Positions 47,279 to 56,070 of a stretch of 64,000 bases of DNA are shown here, piece after piece. The stretch is taken from NCBI RefSeq assembly GCF_003268635.1, contig NZ_CP029639.1, forward strand, positions 3,235,501-3,299,500, given 5' to 3'. The DNA comes from Paenibacillus sp. DCT19. GTDB taxonomy: Bacteria; Bacillota; Bacilli; Paenibacillales; Paenibacillaceae. Under the pieces are notes generated by a model. That model did no database searches. It was not told the origin of the DNA and saw nothing but the letters and a program-made list of their open reading frames with translations. Every line of letters begins with the position of its first letter. Positions within the stretch are counted from its first letter, which is position 1. A program made the position numbers and the translations under genes.

Positions 47279-50218
47279 TTGAAAAGCAAAAAAAAATTAT
47301 GGCGCGGATTGACGGCGCTTTCAGCATTTCTCTTAGCCTTTAGTTTATTTATGACTGAACTGCTAATGAGTTGGAGTGGTCAAGTGAATGTTTTTCTTAA
47401 AATCACTCCACCTGTAATCCAAGCTGATGAGAGCTCGACGTATTATCCAAGCAACTATGAGTTATCTGATCAGGGTTTAGCAGAGATGTTAGTCGATTCG
47501 GATAAACACGATGTGCAGACGATGGAAGAAGGAACGGTTCTCTTAAAAAATAACCAATCCGCACTGCCATTACGTGCTGAAGAACGTAGTGTTACCTTGT
47601 TTGGTCGGGCGACGGCAGATCCTGTATATAGCGGGAATTCTGGTGGGCCTGGTATGGATGAGAAACGTCAGGTTAATTTGTACAATGCTTTAAAGGAAGC
47701 TGGATTCACCATTAATGACAGGTTGTTCGACGCTTACAAGAATAGTGATGTGGCTAGGGCAAAAGCGTCTCCCGATTGGTTCATTGGAGAAGTTGATAAA
47801 AATTTCTATACCAATGACCTACAAGCAACATACCAAGATAATTTCAATGATGTGGCTATTGTCATGTTGTCTCGTGATGGTGGGGAAGGTAAAGACTTAG
47901 CGACAACCGACAGAGACGGCATTTCTTACTTGGCACTTCATAACACAGAAAAAGATCTATTAAAAATGATCAAGGATAGCGGGAAATTTTCGAAGATTGT
48001 TGTTCTGATTAATAGTGCATATGCGATGGAACTAGGTTGGCTTGAAGAACAGGAATACGGGGTTGATGCTGCCCTGTGGATCGGAAATCCGGGTCTTAAA
48101 GGCTTTACAGGCGTGGCAAATGTACTAGTAGGTGCGGCCGATCCTTCAGGTAGACTCGTGGATACCTTTGCAGCAGACTCCTTATCTGCACCAGCGGTTA
48201 GAAACGCAGGCGATTTTCAATACTCGAATGATAATGGTCATTATATCATCCAAGCAGAGGGTATCTATCAAGGCTATAAGTACTACGAAACAAGATATCA
48301 CGATGCTGTCCTGGGTTTAAATAATGCGGATAGCAGCGCAGGTGCTTTTGTTAATCAAGAACGTTGGAGCTACGCTGACGAAATGGTATATCCATTTGGC
48401 TATGGTAATAGCTATGCTAATTTCACTCAGCAGTTAACTTCGGTGGAATGGGACAGAAATGCCAAAACAGTAACGGCTCAGGTTAAGGTGACGAATGAGG
48501 GCTATCCTCAGGAATCAGCTTATACAGGAAAGTCTAAATCAGTTGTACAGGTCTATGCTCAACTTCCATATGAAGAAGGGCAAGCAGAAAAATCTGCAAT
48601 ACAGTTAGTTGGATTCGGAAAAACGAGTGAACTGGGTGCAGGTGAATCTGAAGATGTCACGGTTACAATTGATGACTATTTATTTGCAACCTATGATGAG
48701 AATGCTGAAAATGGGGCTGATCCAAGCAAGAAGGGTAGTTATGTCTTTGATCCAGGCGACTACTATTTTGCAATAGGTAATGATAGTCATGACGCTCTCA
48801 ATAATGTGATGGCAAATAAGCAAGGTGCAGCCGTAGCAGGCAAGCTATTGCTGGCTAATGGTTCAGTGGTAGATGGAGATGCCAATAAAGCAGTCTCTGT
48901 ACCGCTAGAAACGTTAGATAATGTAACCTATGCCAAATCTCAATATACAGATGAAGTGGTTTCCAATCAATATGATGATATTGATTATAATTACTTCGCT
49001 GAAAATGCGGTTACGTATTTAACACGTAATGACTGGAATACGTATCCTAAAGCATACACCGCTGTTGAGGCCACTGATAAATTAAAAGAAGTATTGTATA
49101 ACGAAAAATATCAAAAGCCTAGTGATGCGCCAGCGTATGATAGCTTTGCTCAAGGTGTAGATGCAGGGCTGAAACTGGTTGATATGAAGGATGTTCCGTT
49201 TGATGACGATGAGAAATGGAATACGTTCTTGAGTCAATTAACGATTGCTGAGTTGAGTGCGACGATCGGGGAGAATTTTGGACAACCAGCTGTGAAGTCC
49301 ATTAATAAACCTGCCAACAAAAATACAGACGGACCTTCAGGCGCTCAATCCAATTATTTGTTTAATAATGGTCAACCGTCTACGGCACATGTTAGTCAAA
49401 TTGTAGCAGCATCAACGTGGAACCAACAGTTAATCGCAGAACGTGGTGATTTTATCGCAGAGGATGCTCTGTTCACTGGAACGACACAGCTCTGGTCACC
49501 AGGAGCCAATCTACATCGGACTCCATTTAGTGGACGTAACTTTGAGTATTACTCTGAAGATAGCATTCTGAGTTATATCATGGGTGCAGTTCAGACAGAA
49601 GCAATGCAAGCGAAGGGATTAACCGCTTCCATTAAACACTTTGTTGCCAATGACCAAGAGACAAATAGAAGCGAGTTAGCTACATTTGCGACTGAACAAT
49701 CCTATCGTCAAGGTCCTTTGAAAGCATTTGAGGGTGCCTTCACCAAAGGAGAAGCGCTTGGTACGATGATGTCATTCTCTCGAATTGGTGCTCGTTTGGC
49801 CTATGCAGATCATGCAACGCTGACACAAGTGCTTCGAAATGAATGGGGCTTCAAAGGGGTTACGATTACAGATTCAGTTAAAGGTAATCCGAATATCCCA
49901 ACGGTGGAATCACTTGTTGCTGGAACAGATACCTTTAACGCGGATACTGCCCGTGCGAGTGAGATTCACAAATATCTTGCAAGTAACAAGGATGGTTACG
50001 TATTGCAAGAGTTAAGAAGAGCCAATAAAGGCTTCTATTATTCCTTAGCTAATTCTACTTTGATTAATGGTCTATCGGCTGAAACTGAAGTAGAAGATTT
50101 TGTACCATGGTGGCAAACATTTTTGAAGGTTACGAATTATACCCTTGGTGCATTAACGCTGTTGAGTTTATTCCTGTTCATTAGAACTGGCTATGCAAGA
50201 AGGATAAGGGAGGTTTAA
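47279..50218 (+). CDS. Membrane-anchored, circularly permuted glycoside hydrolase family 3
   Basis: 979 residues from TTG 47279 (TAGGAGG eight bases upstream). Domain order is reversed relative to most GH3 enzymes: the alpha/beta sandwich ('EEGTVLLKNNQSALPLR', 'VVLINSAYAMELGWLE') and the fibronectin-III-like part come first (about 80-520). The TIM-barrel comes last (about 640-900), with 'TASIKHFVANDQETNR' (KHF-type motif) and nucleophile Asp in 'GFKGVTITDSVKG'. Membrane helices lie at both ends (about 12-34 and 945-968), each with a basic cytosolic side, so the catalytic part is held outside the membrane. GH3 enzymes release terminal beta-linked sugars. The permuted order is known from a few rumen beta-glucosidases; the double anchor is unusual. 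Confidence 0.88.
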   Translation: MKSKKKLWRGLTALSAFLLAFSLFMTELLMSWSGQVNVFLKITPPVIQADESSTYYPSNYELSDQGLAEMLVDSDKHDVQTMEEGTVLLKNNQSALPLRAEERSVTLFGRATADPVYSGNSGGPGMDEKRQVNLYNALKEAGFTINDRLFDAYKNSDVARAKASPDWFIGEVDKNFYTNDLQATYQDNFNDVAIVMLSRDGGEGKDLATTDRDGISYLALHNTEKDLLKMIKDSGKFSKIVVLINSAYAMELGWLEEQEYGVDAALWIGNPGLKGFTGVANVLVGAADPSGRLVDTFAADSLSAPAVRNAGDFQYSNDNGHYIIQAEGIYQGYKYYETRYHDAVLGLNNADSSAGAFVNQERWSYADEMVYPFGYGNSYANFTQQLTSVEWDRNAKTVTAQVKVTNEGYPQESAYTGKSKSVVQVYAQLPYEEGQAEKSAIQLVGFGKTSELGAGESEDVTVTIDDYLFATYDENAENGADPSKKGSYVFDPGDYYFAIGNDSHDALNNVMANKQGAAVAGKLLLANGSVVDGDANKAVSVPLETLDNVTYAKSQYTDEVVSNQYDDIDYNYFAENAVTYLTRNDWNTYPKAYTAVEATDKLKEVLYNEKYQKPSDAPAYDSFAQGVDAGLKLVDMKDVPFDDDEKWNTFLSQLTIAELSATIGENFGQPAVKSINKPANKNTDGPSGAQSNYLFNNGQPSTAHVSQIVAASTWNQQLIAERGDFIAEDALFTGTTQLWSPGANLHRTPFSGRNFEYYSEDSILSYIMGAVQTEAMQAKGLTASIKHFVANDQETNRSELATFATEQSYRQGPLKAFEGAFTKGEALGTMMSFSRIGARLAYADHATLTQVLRNEWGFKGVTITDSVKGNPNIPTVESLVAGTDTFNADTARASEIHKYLASNKDGYVLQELRRANKGFYYSLANSTLINGLSAETEVEDFVPWWQTFLKVTNYTLGALTLLSLFLFIRTGYARRIREV

Positions 50219-50223
50219 CCTAA

Positions 50224-50661
50224 ATGGTCTTATTTAAAGACAGAACACTAGGCTTTTGGATCGGATTTATGGCTGCGAGTTTAATGCTGGTAGCTAACAT
50301 TGTGTTTCTCATTGTTAATCATGGTGATCGCACCTTTTCCTTCATCACCTTTGGTTTAATTATTGCTGGCGTATTAGGAGAATTGCTGGTTTTGCTTAAA
50401 AACTATTTCTTTGCCCCTATTCTACCAGCCATTGCCTTTGGGGTCGCATTATCTATGCATTTCTATCTAGGGTTCCCGACATTATCAGATGTTGTAAACG
50501 GAGTCAACTTTATTGGAGGAAATCCTCAAGCTGTGCTGGTCTTTGGTATTACCTTTACTATTGGAACTATTGCAGCATTGATCTCTTGTTTTATGAAACA
50601 ATCCAAGTCCGAAGGGTTAAACCATACTGTTCATACTTCAAATGAAAGCGGAGAAACATAA
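50224..50661 (+). CDS. Small integral membrane protein, four helices
   Basis: 145 residues with four predicted membrane segments ('LGFWIGFMAASLMLVANIVF', 'FITFGLIIAGVLGELLVLL', 'FFAPILPAIAFGVALSMHFY', 'AVLVFGITFTIGTIAALISCF') and a charged cytosolic tail. No family recognised. It starts five bases after the GH3 stop and its stop is followed immediately by the GH2 start (TAAATG), so translation is tightly coupled. It may assist the membrane-bound GH3 or form part of an export complex; this is inference from context. Confidence 0.75.
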   Translation: MVLFKDRTLGFWIGFMAASLMLVANIVFLIVNHGDRTFSFITFGLIIAGVLGELLVLLKNYFFAPILPAIAFGVALSMHFYLGFPTLSDVVNGVNFIGGNPQAVLVFGITFTIGTIAALISCFMKQSKSEGLNHTVHTSNESGET

Positions 50662-53082
50662 ATGAGAAAAATTAGTATCTGTGATGGATGGAGTTTTATA
50701 GAGAATATTACTGATGAATTTTTCAACTTTACAGGTGAGGGGACAGCCGTAAGGCTGCCCCATACTTGTAAAGAAGTCCCTGTACACTACATGGAAGAGA
50801 GTGCTTGTCAGATGATCTGTGGTTATAGACGTCATCTGATGGTTCCGGATACACTGAAAGGTCAGCGTTTGTTTCTTCAGTTTGATGGTGCCGCTCACGT
50901 AGCAGAAGTATTTGTCAATGGCGAGCAGCTAACGACTCACAATGGCGGATACACTGCTTTTCGAGTAGAAGTAACGGATAAACTGGTGTACGGAGCCGAG
51001 AACAGAATTGTCGTTCGTCTGAATACACGAGAAGACGCAAATGTACCGCCATTTGGTCATGTTATTGATTACATGACTTACGGTGGACTCTATCGTGAAG
51101 CGTGGTTGTTAGTAGCTAATGAAAGCTATGTAGAAGATGTTTTTGTCCGAACACCGGAGAAAGACCAAGCACTGATTGACGTTACAATTAGTCAACCTGA
51201 TTCAACACACATTGTGGAATTAAGTTTGTTAGATCAACAGCAAACGATAGTTGCCCATACCACCCTGAATGTAATAGGGGCAGAACTCAAAGAATGCAAG
51301 ATTAATGTTCCTAATAGCAACGCGTGGAGCCCGGAGACTCCTTATCTTTACTCGTTAGTAGCAACGCTTAAAAAGCATAATGGAGAAATAATAGACGAGT
51401 ATAATGTATTTTTCGGATTCCGCCAAATTGATTTTCGCTATGATGGATTTTATTTGAATGGTGAAAAATATAAGATTCGTGGGCTGAATCGCCACCAGAG
51501 TTATCCGTATGTAGGCTATGCTATGCCTGCTTCAATGCAGGTGGAGGATGCACGAATATTAAAGGAAGAACTACATGTTAACGCAGTTCGTACCTCGCAC
51601 TACCCTCAGTCTAAGCATTTCCTGGATGCATGTGATCGTTTAGGATTGCTCGTGTTTACCGAAACACCAGGTTGGCAACATATCAAAGACGATGAAGAGT
51701 GGAAACAGATTGTTTGTGAAAACGTGGAAGAAATGATTCTGCAGTATCGTAATCACCCTTCCATTATTCTGTGGGGGGTTCGATTGAATGAGTCGCAAGA
51801 TGATGACGTTCTATATACAAAGACGAATGAAATCGCTCGCCGTTTGGATCACAGCAGACAGACCAGTGGAGTTCGCTTTCTGTGGAGAAGTAATCTATTA
51901 GAAGATGTCTATGGGTTTAATGATTTTTCTCATACTGGAAAGAACGCTGCGCTACTACCAAGGTGGTTGATTTCACCGAGTAAAAGCAAAGCGTATTTGA
52001 TCTCCGAATTTAATGGTCATATGTTTCCAACAAAAGCAACAGATGAGCCTTCTCGCCGGCTTTCTCACGCTATGCGTTACGCCAATGTCTTGAATGAAGT
52101 GTATAAAAGAGAAGACATTGCAGGCTCTTTTGGCTGGTGTATGTTTGATTATCAAACCCATGGTGATTTTGGATCTGGTGATCGTATTTGCTACCACGGT
52201 GTGATGGACATGTTTCGTAATCCGAAGCTTGCTGCCAGAGTCTACGCTAGTTTCTCAGAAGATGCTCCCGTTCTGGAAGTGGGTTCAGATATGCATATCG
52301 GAGATTACCCTGGTGGTGCTGTTGGTGAAAACTACATCTTCACTAATGCGGATCAAGTCCGGCTGTATAAGAATGACATCATGATTCGGGAGTTTGAACC
52401 GGTTAACCAAAAGTATCGTTATTTACCACATCCACCGATCGAATTCTATGACACCGTAGGGAACGTAATAGAAGAAGGAGAGAAGTATTCCCGTAAGAAA
52501 GCAGATGCCATCAAAGAGAGCCTATTAGCTATCCAGCGCTTTGGAACTGCATTACCTGTAAAGTATATTTTTAAAGCAGTATGGGTCATGTGTCGTCACC
52601 TTGTATCGCCGATCACCTTCTATCGTTTGTTTTTCAAGTACATTGAGAATTGGGGAGCTTCAGCACCCGTCTATCGTTTTGAAGCTGTGAAAAAAGGAAA
52701 GGTTGTCGCAGAGGTTGTGAAATCATCTAACGCGAGTATTCATGTGGAAACCACCGTTAGTGCTGCGGAATTAGTCGAAGCTGACACATATGATATGGCG
52801 TCAGTTCGTATTCGAGTAGCAGATGCCAATAACAATAATGCAACCTACTCTCATTTACCTTTATTTCTAAAAGCAGAAGGTGCGATAGAAATCGTAGGAC
52901 CAGACTGTGTCGTCGCAGAGGGCGGTATGTGTGGTACGTATATCAAGACACACGGGACAGCTGGCGAGGGAACATTGACAATCACCTCCAACCAGACTGA
53001 ACCTGTCCAGTTAAGCTTTAACGTGATATTAGAAGGAAGTGATCGGTATGCAAGCAATCAGATTGTACTGGAACAATTATAG
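50662..53082 (+). CDS. Glycoside hydrolase family 2 protein (beta-galactosidase/glucuronidase-like)
   Basis: 806 residues, no signal peptide, so cytosolic. Sugar-binding jelly roll ('QFDGAAHVAEVFVNGEQLTTHNGGYTAFRVEVT'), Ig-like domain, then the TIM barrel from about 270: 'FYLNGEKYKIRGLNRHQSYP', acid/base Glu in 'ILWGVRLNESQDD' and nucleophile Glu in 'YLISEFNGHMFP', followed by C-terminal beta domains. In the N-E pair the residue pattern is kept, so activity is likely. The linkage could be beta-galactoside, beta-glucuronide or a galactofuranoside; sequence alone does not decide. It starts directly at the previous stop. The next gene begins inside its 3' end. Confidence 0.88.
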   Translation: MRKISICDGWSFIENITDEFFNFTGEGTAVRLPHTCKEVPVHYMEESACQMICGYRRHLMVPDTLKGQRLFLQFDGAAHVAEVFVNGEQLTTHNGGYTAFRVEVTDKLVYGAENRIVVRLNTREDANVPPFGHVIDYMTYGGLYREAWLLVANESYVEDVFVRTPEKDQALIDVTISQPDSTHIVELSLLDQQQTIVAHTTLNVIGAELKECKINVPNSNAWSPETPYLYSLVATLKKHNGEIIDEYNVFFGFRQIDFRYDGFYLNGEKYKIRGLNRHQSYPYVGYAMPASMQVEDARILKEELHVNAVRTSHYPQSKHFLDACDRLGLLVFTETPGWQHIKDDEEWKQIVCENVEEMILQYRNHPSIILWGVRLNESQDDDVLYTKTNEIARRLDHSRQTSGVRFLWRSNLLEDVYGFNDFSHTGKNAALLPRWLISPSKSKAYLISEFNGHMFPTKATDEPSRRLSHAMRYANVLNEVYKREDIAGSFGWCMFDYQTHGDFGSGDRICYHGVMDMFRNPKLAARVYASFSEDAPVLEVGSDMHIGDYPGGAVGENYIFTNADQVRLYKNDIMIREFEPVNQKYRYLPHPPIEFYDTVGNVIEEGEKYSRKKADAIKESLLAIQRFGTALPVKYIFKAVWVMCRHLVSPITFYRLFFKYIENWGASAPVYRFEAVKKGKVVAEVVKSSNASIHVETTVSAAELVEADTYDMASVRIRVADANNNNATYSHLPLFLKAEGAIEIVGPDCVVAEGGMCGTYIKTHGTAGEGTLTITSNQTEPVQLSFNVILEGSDRYASNQIVLEQL

Positions 53083-53647
53083 AGATAAGCATCCCAAGTT
53101 GGCAGAATTTTTAATGTTTCTGATCCTGAGTAATGGCATCACCGTTTTTCAAATGGTTCTTATGCCTGTCTTAAAAGCCATGTTTAGCGGAAGCCGTATG
53201 GAAGCCTATACTTTTCAACTTTTTCCGCTAGGTCATAATTTTGACGGATCAGTTTATTATATTTTCAATTATCCGGCTGGTTCAATTGCATCAGGTGGAG
53301 GTGGAGGTCTTGCTTACTTCATTGCTGTCCAATTAACCTTGGGTATTGCTCAGGTCATTAATTTCTTTGCGCAACGAAATATCACGTTCAGATCCAAAGG
53401 GAACATTTATAAAGCCGCTTTTTGGTATGTTGTAGCTTATATCTTGATTACCATTTGTGCAGGAGCACTTCAGGGTTGGTATAAGGAACCGATCTACAGC
53501 TTCTTTATCGATCGATTTGGAAGATCTGGTGAGACAACGGCTGATCTGATCACCATGATTATTAATGCCGCCATTTCATTCTGGGTATACTTCCCGATAT
53601 TGAAAATCATCTTTAAAGAGAAGAAAAATAAGATATCAATAGGATAA
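53048..53647 (+). CDS. GtrA-like family membrane protein
   Basis: 199 residues from ATG 53048 (AAGGAAG upstream), overlapping the GH2 gene by 35 bases. Four membrane helices and the GtrA hallmark after the second-third helix: 'VINFFAQRNITFRSKG' (N-F-x-x-x-R-x-x-x-F). GtrA-type proteins are thought to move undecaprenyl-phosphate-linked sugars across the membrane for glycan decoration. Members usually have about 120-150 residues; this one carries a longer loop with a Gly run ('IASGGGGGLAYF'). It lies directly before a GT2 glycosyltransferase gene. Confidence 0.82.
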   Translation: MQAIRLYWNNYRDKHPKLAEFLMFLILSNGITVFQMVLMPVLKAMFSGSRMEAYTFQLFPLGHNFDGSVYYIFNYPAGSIASGGGGGLAYFIAVQLTLGIAQVINFFAQRNITFRSKGNIYKAAFWYVVAYILITICAGALQGWYKEPIYSFFIDRFGRSGETTADLITMIINAAISFWVYFPILKIIFKEKKNKISIG

Positions 53648-53674
53648 ATACACGACACTAAGAAGAGGTTTGTT

Positions 53675-54691
53675 ATGAAACTATTATCTTTCGTAATACC
53701 GTGTTTTAACTCGCAGGATTACATGGATCGGTGTATAAGTAGCTTGCTGATTGACGATGAAGAACTTGAGGTCATTATTGTTAACGATGGATCTAGCGAT
53801 AGTACCCAAAGGATTGCAGAGCAGTATGAGGCGAAGTATCCATCCATTGTAAGAGTCGTACACCAAGAAAATTTAGGCCACGGTGGAGCGGTCAATACAG
53901 GTATTAGTTTTGCTACTGGATTATTCTTAAAGGTTGTTGACAGTGATGATTGGATTGATCCTAGTGCCTTCAAAGAAATACTTGCAACACTAAAAACGTT
54001 GGTAGCGGAAGATAAGACAGTCGACATGGTTGTAAGTAATTTTGTCTATGAGAAAACAGGGAAAAAGTACAAAAAAGTGATGGAGTACGGAAAAAACTTT
54101 CCTGAAGGATGCATTTTCTCATGGGACGATATTAAACCCTTTCGCAAAGGTCAGTATATCTTGATGCATTCGATTATTTATCGCACGAGTCTATTAAAAG
54201 AATGCAAATTGAAACTTCCAGAGCATACGTTTTATGTGGATAATCTGTTTGTGTTTAAACCGCTGGAAAAAGTGGAGCGAATTTATTATGTGAATGTTGA
54301 TTTTTATCGCTATTTTATTGGGCGAGAGGATCAATCCGTCAACGAGAAAGTGATGATTGAGCGAATTGACCAACAGCTGAAAGTTAATAAACTCATGATT
54401 GACCAGATCAATATGGAAGAGATTAAAAGCCTGAAACTTCGTCAATATATGCTGAACCATCTCGAAATAATAACCGTGATCTCTACCATATTATTGATTC
54501 GTTCAGGGAAGAAGGAAAATCTAAAAGCGAAAAAAGAACTGTGGAAGTACATTAAGGATAAAGATATTGAATTATACAATAGTATCCGATATGGAGCCAT
54601 GGGAAGATTGATGAATATGCCGGGTCATTTGGGTCGCACAATGTCAGTAGCTGCCTATAAATTATCACAGAAGATTGTGGGATTTAATTGA
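53675..54691 (+). CDS. Glycosyltransferase family 2
   Basis: 338 residues, GT-A fold. 'MKLLSFVIPCFNSQDYMDRCISSLL', 'EVIIVNDGSSDSTQRIAEQY', 'NLGHGGAVNTGISFATGLFLKVVDSDDWID' (with the metal-binding DxD as DSDD). The C-terminal part is helical and lacks membrane segments, so the enzyme is probably cytosolic or peripheral. It transfers a sugar from a nucleotide donor to a lipid or glycan acceptor. Placed between GtrA-like and UDP-galactopyranose mutase genes, its donor could be UDP-galactofuranose, though this is an inference. AGAAGAGG precedes ATG 53675, and a hairpin follows the stop. Confidence 0.9.
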   Translation: MKLLSFVIPCFNSQDYMDRCISSLLIDDEELEVIIVNDGSSDSTQRIAEQYEAKYPSIVRVVHQENLGHGGAVNTGISFATGLFLKVVDSDDWIDPSAFKEILATLKTLVAEDKTVDMVVSNFVYEKTGKKYKKVMEYGKNFPEGCIFSWDDIKPFRKGQYILMHSIIYRTSLLKECKLKLPEHTFYVDNLFVFKPLEKVERIYYVNVDFYRYFIGREDQSVNEKVMIERIDQQLKVNKLMIDQINMEEIKSLKLRQYMLNHLEIITVISTILLIRSGKKENLKAKKELWKYIKDKDIELYNSIRYGAMGRLMNMPGHLGRTMSVAAYKLSQKIVGFN

Positions 54692-54719
54692 AAGCATAAA
54701 ACAACGTTTATCATCTTTA

Positions 54720-54752
54720 AACCTGTGGATCCGTTTAGAATCCACAGGTTAT
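54720..54752 (+). terminator. Hairpin between GT2 and glf
   Basis: Perfect 11-bp stem AACCTGTGGAT/ATCCACAGGTT with a poor T-tail (ATTTC). Probably a weak or leaky terminator. Confidence 0.6.
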
Positions 54753-54802
54753 TTCATATCAATTGCTTTCTTATGAACGAATGAAAGGTCAGGTGAGTGT
54801 AC

Positions 54803-55918
54803 ATGCAACACGATTATTTAGTCATAGGTTCCGGATTATTCGGTAGTACATTTGCTTATGAAGCAGCCAAACGGGGGAAGCGAGTAAAGGTTATCGAAAA
54901 ACGAGACCACGTTGGCGGTAATATCTATACGGAACCGATCGAGGACATACATGTTCATAAATATGGGGCGCATATTTTTCACACCAATAATAAGGAAATC
55001 TGGGACTACATCAATCAATTTGCGGAGTTCAATCGATATACGAACAGCCCCGTAGCCAATTATAAAGGTGAAATATACAATTTACCCTTTAATATGAATA
55101 CATTTAATCAGCTATGGGGCACGATTACCCCTGATGAAGCTAAGTTGAAGATTGCAGAACAGATCCAGGCAACACAGATTAAAGACCCCAAAAACCTGGA
55201 AGAACAAGCGATTTCATTAATCGGAACGGATATTTATTACAAATTGGTGAAGGGTTATACAGAAAAACAATGGGGGCGCAAAGCAACCGAGTTACCTCCG
55301 TTTATCATTAAACGTGTCCCTGTCCGCTTCACGTATGATAATAATTATTTTAATGACCGTTATCAGGGGATTCCTGTTGGTGGCTATACACAAATCATCG
55401 AAAAAATGCTATCGAGTGAATTGATCGAGGTAGAGATAAATCAGGATTTTTTTTCAAACAAAGAATCCTACTTAAAAAGCTTCCCCAAAATTGTGTATAC
55501 AGGAATGATTGATCAATTGTTTGATTACACATTTGGTGAGTTAGAATATCGAAGTTTACGATTCGAATCCTCGACTATAGATCAGCAAAACTATCAAGGC
55601 AATGCAGTTGTAAATTATACTGATTCCGAAACACCATACACTCGAATTATTGAGCATAAACACTTTGAATTCGGCAAGCAGTCCAAAACAATCATAACAA
55701 AAGAATATCCCCAAGCTTGGAGCAAAGGCGACGAACCCTACTACCCTCTAAATGACGAAAGTAATACTGAAAAATATAGAAAATATCACAAACTTGCAGA
55801 GCAATCACCACATATTATATTGGGTGGACGTCTAGGAATGTATCAATATTATGATATGCACCAAGTTATTGCAGCTGCCTTGAACACAGTTAGCATAGAA
55901 TTCGGGCAGTCCCATTGA
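54803..55918 (+). CDS. glf: UDP-galactopyranose mutase
   Basis: 371 residues from ATG 54803 (GTG 54797 is closer to the AGG site and less likely). Flavoenzyme that interconverts UDP-galactopyranose and UDP-galactofuranose. FAD-binding 'DYLVIGSGLFGSTFAYEAAKRGKRVKVIEKRDHVGGNIY', the family motif 'HKYGAHIFHTNNKEIWDYI', 'YNLPFNMNTF', the substrate Tyr/Trp region 'GYTEKQWGRKATELP', and the C-terminal 'GGRLGMYQYYDMHQVIAAA'. Length matches the family (about 370-390). It supplies galactofuranose for surface glycans and is the key clue to the sugar used by the preceding GH3/GH2/GtrA/GT2 genes. Confidence 0.97.
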   Translation: MQHDYLVIGSGLFGSTFAYEAAKRGKRVKVIEKRDHVGGNIYTEPIEDIHVHKYGAHIFHTNNKEIWDYINQFAEFNRYTNSPVANYKGEIYNLPFNMNTFNQLWGTITPDEAKLKIAEQIQATQIKDPKNLEEQAISLIGTDIYYKLVKGYTEKQWGRKATELPPFIIKRVPVRFTYDNNYFNDRYQGIPVGGYTQIIEKMLSSELIEVEINQDFFSNKESYLKSFPKIVYTGMIDQLFDYTFGELEYRSLRFESSTIDQQNYQGNAVVNYTDSETPYTRIIEHKHFEFGKQSKTIITKEYPQAWSKGDEPYYPLNDESNTEKYRKYHKLAEQSPHIILGGRLGMYQYYDMHQVIAAALNTVSIEFGQSH

Positions 55919-55943
55919 AAGTCGCTATTGAGCGACTTTTTTT
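55919..55943 (+). terminator. Terminator after glf
   Basis: AAGTCGCT/AGCGACTT stem, ATTG loop, T-run, starting at the base after the stop. Confidence 0.85.
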
Positions 55944-56010
55944 ATTTATAGATCAATATAACAATAGTCTTCCTAATACAACTTTATGCTATATTATGTC
56001 TACATAATAA

Positions 56011-56024
56011 TGAAATCGTTTTCT
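56011..56024 (+). promoter_or_regulatory. Probable CcpA cre site upstream of the YesM-like kinase
   Basis: TGAAATCGTTTTCT matches TGWAANCGNTNWCA except for the last base and fits the looser WTGNAANCGNWNNCW form completely (preceded by A). It lies 47 bases before the GTG start. Nearly the same sequence recurs at 59486. Confidence 0.65.
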
Positions 56025-56070
56025 TTCGTTGGGGAAAAGTAATGATTAGCTAGAAATCGGAGGAGTTGAC

